Below are positions 6,086 to 9,670 of a DNA stretch of 9,670 bases, one piece after another. Made by a program: the position numbers and the translations under genes. Source of the stretch: an uncultured Oscillospiraceae bacterium (lineage in GTDB: Bacteria; Bacillota; Clostridia; Oscillospirales; Acutalibacteraceae); NCBI GenBank assembly GCA_910588415.1, contig CAJUPK010000098.1:1-9670 (forward strand). The letters are read 5' to 3'. The notes beneath the pieces were generated by a model, which was not told where the DNA came from, did not search any database, and worked only from the letters and a program-made list of their open reading frames with translations. How positions within the stretch are numbered: the first letter of the stretch is position 1; each line of letters opens with the position of its first letter.

Positions 6086-7982
6086 AGGACCCGTAGGCGC
6101 GGCCTATGCCAAAAATAGGCCAAAGGCAAAAAACGGGGGCAAGGTCATCAAACGGCTGCTGAGCTATATGAGCCTGCCCAACCGCATCCGCATGGGCATT
6201 GTGTTCCTGTGCATTGTGGTCAGCGCTGTGGCTGGCGTGGCCGGCTCCATGTTCCTGGAGACCCTTATCGACGATTACATCACCCCCCTGCTGGCAGAGC
6301 CCAACCCGGTTTTCACAGGGCTTTTGCAGGCCATTGGCACCATGGGCCTGATCTACCTGCTGGGCATTGCGGGCACCTTTACCTACAACTGGCTGATGGT
6401 CAACATTTCCCAGGGAATCTTAAAGGATATCCGGGACGACCTGTTCTCCCACATGCAGAAGCTGCCCATCAAATATTTTGACACCCATACCCACGGGGAC
6501 ATTATGAGCCGCTACACCAACGACACGGACACCCTGCGGATGCTGATCTCCCAGAGCATTCCCCAGCTGTTCAATACGGTCATCACTTTGGTGGCAGTGT
6601 TCGCGGCCATGGTCTCCACCAGCTGGATGCTGACCGTGCTGGTGCTGGTGGTGGTGGCCTTCATGCTGTTCCTTACAGGGAAAATTGGCCAGAACTCCGG
6701 CAAATATTTCATGCGGCAGCAAAAGTCCCTGGGCGCCATCAACGGCTATATTGAGGAGATGGTCACAGGGCAGAAGGTTATCAAGGTGTTCTGCCATGAG
6801 GAGAAGGCCAAGGACGGCTTTGACGGCCTGAACGAGGCTCTGCGGGACGACTCGGCCAAAGCCAACAGCTTCGCCAATATTATGGGCCCTGTGATGAACA
6901 ACCTGGGCCATCTGCAATATGCCCTGATTGCCATTGCAGGCGGCGCCCTGGCCATTGGCGGCGTGGGGGGCCTCACCCTGGGCGGCATTGCGGCCTTCCT
7001 GCAGCTTTCCAGAAGCTTCACCATGCCCATCGGGCAGATTGCCCAGCAGTTCAACACCATTGTGATGGCCCTGGCAGGCGCGGAGCGTATCTTTGACCTG
7101 ATGGACGAACAGCCCGAGCAGGACGAGGGGTATGTGGTGCTGGTAAACGCCAAAGAGGTGAACGGCCAGCTGACAGAGACACCGGAGCGCACAGGCATTT
7201 GGGCCTGGAAGCACCGCCACGGCGACGGCACAGTGACCTACACCCGGCTGACCGGGCAGGTAGAGCTGCATGACGTGGACTTTGGCTATAACGAGGAAAA
7301 GCTGGTGCTCCATGATATTGACATTGACGCCCAGCCTGGCAAGAAGATCGCCTTTGTGGGCGCTACCGGCGCGGGCAAGACCACCATTACCAACCTGATC
7401 AACCGCTTCTATGACATTGCGGACGGGAAGATCCGGTACGACGGCATCAACATCAACAAGATCAAAAAGCCGGACCTCCGCCGCTCTCTGGGCATTGTGC
7501 TTCAGGACACCAACCTGTTTACCGGCACTGTGCGGGAGAATATCCGGTACGGCAAGCTGGACGCCACGGACCAGGAGGTGGAGGCTGCCGCCAAGCTGGC
7601 CAACGCGGACGGGTTCATCCGCCGCCTGCCGGACGGCTATGATACCATGCTTACTGGGGACGGCGGCAGCCTGTCCCAGGGCCAGCGGCAGCTGCTGTCC
7701 ATTGCCCGGGCCGCTGTGGCGGACCCGCCTGTGATGGTGCTGGACGAGGCCACATCCTCCATTGACACCCGCACGGAGCGGCTGGTGCAAAAGGGCATGG
7801 ACGGGCTGATGCAGGGCCGCACCGTGTTTGTAATTGCCCACCGGCTCTCCACGGTGCAGAACAGCGACAGCATTTTGGTGCTGGAGCTGGGACGGATCAT
7901 CGAGCGGGGCACCCACGAGGAATTGATTGCCCAGCACGGCAAGTACTACCAGCTGTATACCGGGGCCTTTGAGCTGGAGTAA
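6075..7982 (+). CDS. ABC exporter half-transporter, catalytic subunit of the heterodimer
   Basis: Partner subunit, 635 residues. It has a basic cytoplasmic N-terminus (1-30), a six-helix exporter domain (about 38-330) and an ATPase domain (about 395-630). Motifs are Walker A GATGAGKTT (429-437), Q-loop Gln477 (IVLQDTNLFTGTVRENIRYG), signature LSQGQ (533-537), Walker B VMVLDE (553-558) with the catalytic Glu558, D-loop SSID, and switch His589 (IAHR). The catalytic residues are intact, while the signature has Gln for the first Gly. That matches TM288-type subunits, whose signature faces the degenerate site. Between the two domains lies an extra segment of about 40 residues (about 352-394, EGYVVLVNAKEV ... 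TGIWAWKHRHGDGTVTYTR) not found in TM288. The ATG at 6075 is preferred over an in-frame TTG at 6045 because AAAGGAG (6059-6065) lies 9 bases upstream. Tandem stops TAA TAG end it at 7980-7985. Confidence 0.95.
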   Translation: MPPRGPVGAAYAKNRPKAKNGGKVIKRLLSYMSLPNRIRMGIVFLCIVVSAVAGVAGSMFLETLIDDYITPLLAEPNPVFTGLLQAIGTMGLIYLLGIAGTFTYNWLMVNISQGILKDIRDDLFSHMQKLPIKYFDTHTHGDIMSRYTNDTDTLRMLISQSIPQLFNTVITLVAVFAAMVSTSWMLTVLVLVVVAFMLFLTGKIGQNSGKYFMRQQKSLGAINGYIEEMVTGQKVIKVFCHEEKAKDGFDGLNEALRDDSAKANSFANIMGPVMNNLGHLQYALIAIAGGALAIGGVGGLTLGGIAAFLQLSRSFTMPIGQIAQQFNTIVMALAGAERIFDLMDEQPEQDEGYVVLVNAKEVNGQLTETPERTGIWAWKHRHGDGTVTYTRLTGQVELHDVDFGYNEEKLVLHDIDIDAQPGKKIAFVGATGAGKTTITNLINRFYDIADGKIRYDGININKIKKPDLRRSLGIVLQDTNLFTGTVRENIRYGKLDATDQEVEAAAKLANADGFIRRLPDGYDTMLTGDGGSLSQGQRQLLSIARAAVADPPVMVLDEATSSIDTRTERLVQKGMDGLMQGRTVFVIAHRLSTVQNSDSILVLELGRIIERGTHEELIAQHGKYYQLYTGAFELE

Positions 7983-8093
7983 TAGAGCAGCGGAGTGGCA
8001 GTGGAGCGGCCACAGTGTGCCTCCCGGCAAAAAGCCGTCATGGCCCCTGCTTTCAAACGAGCTCCCGGCCTTTGTCTATAAATTGAGTAATAA

Positions 8094-8118
8094 GTGAAAG
8101 ATTCTCTTCACCCTCTTT
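8094..8118 (+). terminator. Weak candidate terminator downstream of the ABC operon
   Basis: GTGAA-A-GA (8094-8101) pairs with TCTTCAC (8105-8111) with one bulged A and a TTC loop. It is followed by CCTCTTT, a poor T-tract. It lies about 110 bp beyond the ABC stop. No better candidate for ending the operon was found, so readthrough or a different mode of termination is possible. Confidence 0.3.
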
Positions 8119-8331
8119 AACCATTCGTTTATAAAGGAAGCGGAAGACCCTTTTGTCCAGGCCATTGTACGGGGAATATAGGGAACGCGGCTGAAAAATC
8201 AGGATATACTGGTTTTTCCGTGGGTTTCCGATAGAACCCTCTTACTGGGCCTGGGCGGGGATCTTCCGCTTTTTGGCGCAAAAATTTTTTTATTTCCTGA
8301 GATATTTTTCTCTGCTGAAGGGTACTATGAG

Positions 8332-8345
8332 TGAAAAGCTTTTCA
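8332..8345. repeat. 14-bp perfect palindrome upstream of the sigma gene
   Basis: TGAAAAGCTTTTCA reads identically on both strands. It ends exactly one base before the long inverted repeat starting at 8346 and about 75 bp before the sigma-factor ATG. It could be a dimeric regulator's binding site or part of the neighbouring palindromic element. No spacer loop is present, so it is better explained as a DNA site than as an RNA hairpin. Confidence 0.5.
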
Positions 8346-8394
8346 AGGCAATACCGCGCTTAAGGCGCTAGCCGTGAATTGTGCGGTGTTGCCT
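8346..8394. repeat. Palindromic element with a 14-bp continuous stem
   Basis: AGGCAATACCGCGC (8346-8359) pairs without interruption with GTGCGGTGTTGCCT (8381-8394), counting two G-T wobbles. The 21-base loop carries a smaller GGC-GCTA-GCC stem (8364-8373). No T-tract follows on either strand, so it is not an intrinsic terminator. The right arm ends 26 bases before the sigma ATG, so in RNA it would sit just upstream of the ribosome site. It may be a dispersed intergenic palindrome, a MITE-like remnant or a leader structure. Confidence 0.65.
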
Positions 8395-8420
8395 CAAAAC
8401 CAGCGAAAGGGGGCGGGCGG

Positions 8421-8903
8421 ATGACCGCCGAGGAATTTTCCGGCTATGCCAGGCAGTATGGGGACACCCTGTTCCGGGTGGCGCTGAACGCCTGCAGAAA
8501 CGCCGCGGACGCGGAGGACGTGACCCAGACTGTGCTGCTGAAGCTCTACCGGGAAAAGACCGCCTTTGAGAGCCAAGAACATGTGCGCCGCTGGCTGATA
8601 CGGGTAGCGGTGAACGAATCCAGAAAGCTGGCCCGGTCCCCCTGGCTGAAAAGGCGGGTCCCCTTAGAGGAGTACGCGGGCACCGTGGAGTTTGAAGCGC
8701 CGGAGGAATCGGAGCTGTTTTTGCAGGTGATGGCCCTGCCTAAAAAATACCGGGTGCCCCTGTACCTGTACTACTACGAGGACTATCCGGTGAAAGAGGT
8801 GGCCGCCCTGTGCGGGCTGAAGCCCTCTACCGTGCAGACCCGCCTGCACCGGGCCAGAGAGAAACTGAAACAGGTACTGACGCAGAAAGAGGAGGATTCA
8901 TAA
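8421..8903 (+). CDS. ECF-type RNA polymerase sigma-70 family factor
   Basis: Alternative sigma factor of 160 residues, with only the sigma-2 and sigma-4 domains. Region 2 spans about 8-72. It includes the core-binding ADAEDVTQTVLLKLYR (29-44) and the promoter-melting segment HVRRWLIRVAVNESRKLAR (54-72). A linker of about 25 residues leads to region 4 (about 97-150), with LPKKYRVPLYLYYYEDYPVK and the helix-turn-helix VKEVAALCGLKPSTVQTRLH followed by RAREKLK. The start at ATG 8421 is supported by AAAGGGGG (8406-8413), 7 bases away. An in-frame TTG at 8379 would lie within the palindromic element and has no ribosome site. The stop overlaps the next gene's ATG by one base (TAATG), typical of sigma/anti-sigma pairs. 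The signal and target promoters cannot be read from the sequence; ECF factors usually activate their own operon, but no matching ECF promoter pair was recognised upstream. Confidence 0.94.
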   Translation: MTAEEFSGYARQYGDTLFRVALNACRNAADAEDVTQTVLLKLYREKTAFESQEHVRRWLIRVAVNESRKLARSPWLKRRVPLEEYAGTVEFEAPEESELFLQVMALPKKYRVPLYLYYYEDYPVKEVAALCGLKPSTVQTRLHRAREKLKQVLTQKEEDS

Positions 8904-9550
8904 TGGAAGTGGACAGAGAGCTGTATAAACGGGCGTTTTCCAGGGTGAAAGCCTCCCCGGAGAAAATTCAGGAGGTAATTGACATGACAGAGAACCAAAA
9001 AACCAAGAAGACCGCCCGCAGAATGTTGGTGGCCGTGGCTGTGACAGCCCTGGCCCTGCTGACCGCCATGGGGGCCAACGCGGCCTCTGGGGGACAGCTG
9101 TTCACCCGGATTGTCTCTTACACCCAGAGCGCGGACGGGTGCAGGACAGAGATGGTAGTGGAGGCAGACGACGGCAGCACCCAGAAGGACGGCGCGCCAA
9201 AGAACTTTACCATTCACCAGGAGGGAGAGGACGGCAAGGCGGTCGTGACCTACTGGGATGAAAGCGGCAGGGAGATCCAGGAGGAGATTGACCTGGACCA
9301 GGCTTCCGGCGCCATGGCCCCGGTCCTCTGGCTGGACGGCCAGGAGATGGTCCTGGAGAGCACAGAGCTGGACGGGAAGACGGCAGCGGTGACCTGCCGG
9401 GACGCGGAAGGCAGAGAGGCCAAGGCCGTGCTGGAGCTGCCCGGAGACTGCCAGGGCTTTGGAAGCCTGGCAGAGCTGCTGGAGGCCAAAGGAACCGTCA
9501 GCGGCAGGACCCAGGACGGCAGAAGCTATGAGCTGGCAAAGGGCGAATAG
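8903..9550 (+). CDS. Single-pass membrane protein, probable anti-sigma factor
   Basis: Protein of 215 residues. A cytoplasmic N-terminal segment (1-40; LYKRAFSRVKASPEKIQEVI, then basic NQKTKKTARR) precedes one transmembrane helix (41-60, LVAVAVTALALLTAM) and an acidic extracytoplasmic domain (about 62-215). The helix is preceded by positive charges, so the N-terminus should be inside. The outer part is rich in beta-type repeats with D/E (TEMVVEADDGS, VTYWDESGREIQEEIDLD, ATGCRDAEG-like turns) and has three Cys residues (80, 165, 183). The HxxxCxxC zinc motif of classical ZAS anti-sigma factors is absent, so recognition of the sigma factor would rest on the short N-terminal helix. The ATG at 8903 overlaps the sigma stop and has GAGGAGG (8889-8895) 7 bases upstream. 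Assignment as anti-sigma rests on gene order, coupling and topology rather than on a diagnostic motif. Confidence 0.75.
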   Translation: MEVDRELYKRAFSRVKASPEKIQEVIDMTENQKTKKTARRMLVAVAVTALALLTAMGANAASGGQLFTRIVSYTQSADGCRTEMVVEADDGSTQKDGAPKNFTIHQEGEDGKAVVTYWDESGREIQEEIDLDQASGAMAPVLWLDGQEMVLESTELDGKTAAVTCRDAEGREAKAVLELPGDCQGFGSLAELLEAKGTVSGRTQDGRSYELAKGE

Positions 9551-9574
9551 AGAGGATTCCTGTTTGGCAGGCAG

Positions 9575-9600
9575 AAGGGGCGGCGTGGCCGTCCCTTTTT
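9575..9600 (+). terminator. Strong intrinsic terminator of the sigma operon
   Basis: GGGGCGGC (9577-9584) pairs with GCCGTCCC (9588-9595) around a GTG loop, with one G-T pair. TTTTT (9596-9600) follows directly, and AA at 9575-9576 can extend the stem into the T-tract. It lies 25 bp beyond the stop of the membrane protein gene. Confidence 0.88.
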
Positions 9601-9609
9601 GCCGCGGCC

Positions 9610-9650
9610 GGGGGGGGGAGTGTCCAAAATAGAGATATTATGATAAAATG
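9610..9650 (+). promoter_or_regulatory. Possible promoter for a gene beyond the window, next to a nine-G run
   Basis: TATGAT (9639-9644) resembles a -10 hexamer in an A/T-rich segment after the terminator. No good -35 is present at 16-18 bp; that position falls at the edge of a run of nine G (9610-9618). ATG codons at 9648 and 9658 open frames at the window edge but have no usable ribosome site, so the next gene probably starts outside. Confidence 0.3.
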
Positions 9651-9670
9651 AGGGAATATGAGAAAGAGAA

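Larger units (their letters stand above)
8053..8359 (-). pseudogene. Possible broken minus-strand gene (two overlapping frames, no start codon)
   Basis: Read on the minus strand, 8359 to 8129 is open for 76 codons (containing KKFLRQKAEDPRPGPVRGFY and KPTEKPVYPDFSAAF). A second frame is open from 8241 to a TGA at 8053 (62 codons, containing SLYSPYNGLDKRVFRFLYKR and ENLSLITQFIDKGRELV). Neither frame has an ATG near its beginning; the only ATG in the second frame is at 8122-8124, leaving 23 codons. The end of the second frame looks protein-like: amphipathic, charged and low in stop-prone oddities. A single frameshift near 8190-8210 would join the two into a protein of roughly 100 residues. No family is recognised and the whole may be chance. 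Confidence 0.22.
7983..8420. other. 438-bp gene-poor interval between the ABC operon and the sigma operon
   Basis: No intact gene is visible. From left to right the interval holds GTGGC/GCCAC (7995-7999 and 8009-8013), a CGGC-AAAAA-GCCG mini-hairpin (8025-8037), a possible weak terminator (8094-8118), two overlapping start-less minus-strand open frames (8053-8359), an A/T-rich stretch (8280-8310), a 14-bp perfect palindrome (8332-8345) and a long stem-loop (8346-8394). No strong terminator for the ABC operon and no clear promoter for the sigma gene were found. TACTAT at 8323-8328 is a possible -10, but it has no good -35 partner. The segment is clearly richer in A/T than the flanking genes. 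Confidence 0.6.

Noticed and set aside
6420..8030. 536-codon open frame on the minus strand opposite the second ABC gene
   Set aside because: Antisense shadow of a confidently assigned transporter; His/Gln/Val-rich composition without domain motifs.
8025..8037. CGGC-AAAAA-GCCG mini-hairpin considered as the ABC operon terminator
   Set aside because: The stem is only four pairs and is followed by TCATGG rather than a T-tract.
8181..8210. GGAAC ... TATACT considered as an ECF-type autoregulatory promoter for the sigma operon
   Set aside because: The -35-like GGAAC has no CGTC-like -10 partner at the right distance, and the site is over 200 bp from the gene; too weak to call.

Overview
The window reads as chromosomal DNA from a GC-rich low-G+C-phylum relative, most likely an anaerobic gut member of Clostridia (Oscillospiraceae/Ruminococcaceae type). 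The reasons are the IreB-family gene, strong AGGAGG-type ribosome binding sites, sigma-A-like promoters, and ABC and ECF families typical of Bacillota, combined with G/C-rich third codon positions. The assignment to a family is inference.

Layout. Positions 1-2276 hold the 3' part of pheT (phenylalanyl-tRNA synthetase beta chain, N-terminus cut by the window edge). A well-formed promoter (2326-2354) then drives ireB (2392-2643), a substrate of the PASTA serine/threonine kinase pathway. It is followed closely by an unrecognised 113-residue basic-tailed protein (2693-3034). That block ends at a strong bidirectional hairpin terminator (3200-3229), shared with a convergent 75-residue gene on the minus strand (3242-3469).

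Positions 3470-3818 form a divergent control region. A near-consensus promoter (3598-3626) is followed directly by a SlyA/MarR-like operator (3629-3640) and three AACAGT repeats at exact 15-bp steps. Next comes a long leader with a 47-codon open frame (3679-3822) and a hairpin. The operon downstream encodes a MarR-family repressor (3819-4355) and two ABC exporter half-transporters (4352-6085 and 6075-7982). All junctions overlap (ATGA, ATGA, then 11 bp). The two half-transporters show the signatures of a heterodimeric exporter of the TM287/288 or BmrCD type. The first has Asp for the catalytic Glu and Gln for the H-loop His, and the second has LSQGQ in place of LSGGQ. The simplest model is a substrate-sensing MarR protein that represses its own operon for a drug or metabolite exporter, possibly with an extra leader-based control layer.

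Positions 7983-8420 are a 438-bp gene-poor, AT-richer interval. It holds a possible broken minus-strand gene, a 14-bp perfect palindrome and an immediately adjacent 14-bp-stem palindromic element. Positions 8421-9550 encode an ECF-type sigma factor and, overlapping by one base, a single-pass membrane protein that is probably its anti-sigma partner. A strong terminator (9575-9600) closes that pair, and the last 70 bases carry a nine-G run and a possible promoter for the next gene.

The best candidates for something undescribed are the leader-ORF/operator arrangement before the marR-ABC operon, the palindromic element before the sigma gene, the possible gene remnant at 8053-8359 and the two small unrecognised proteins.
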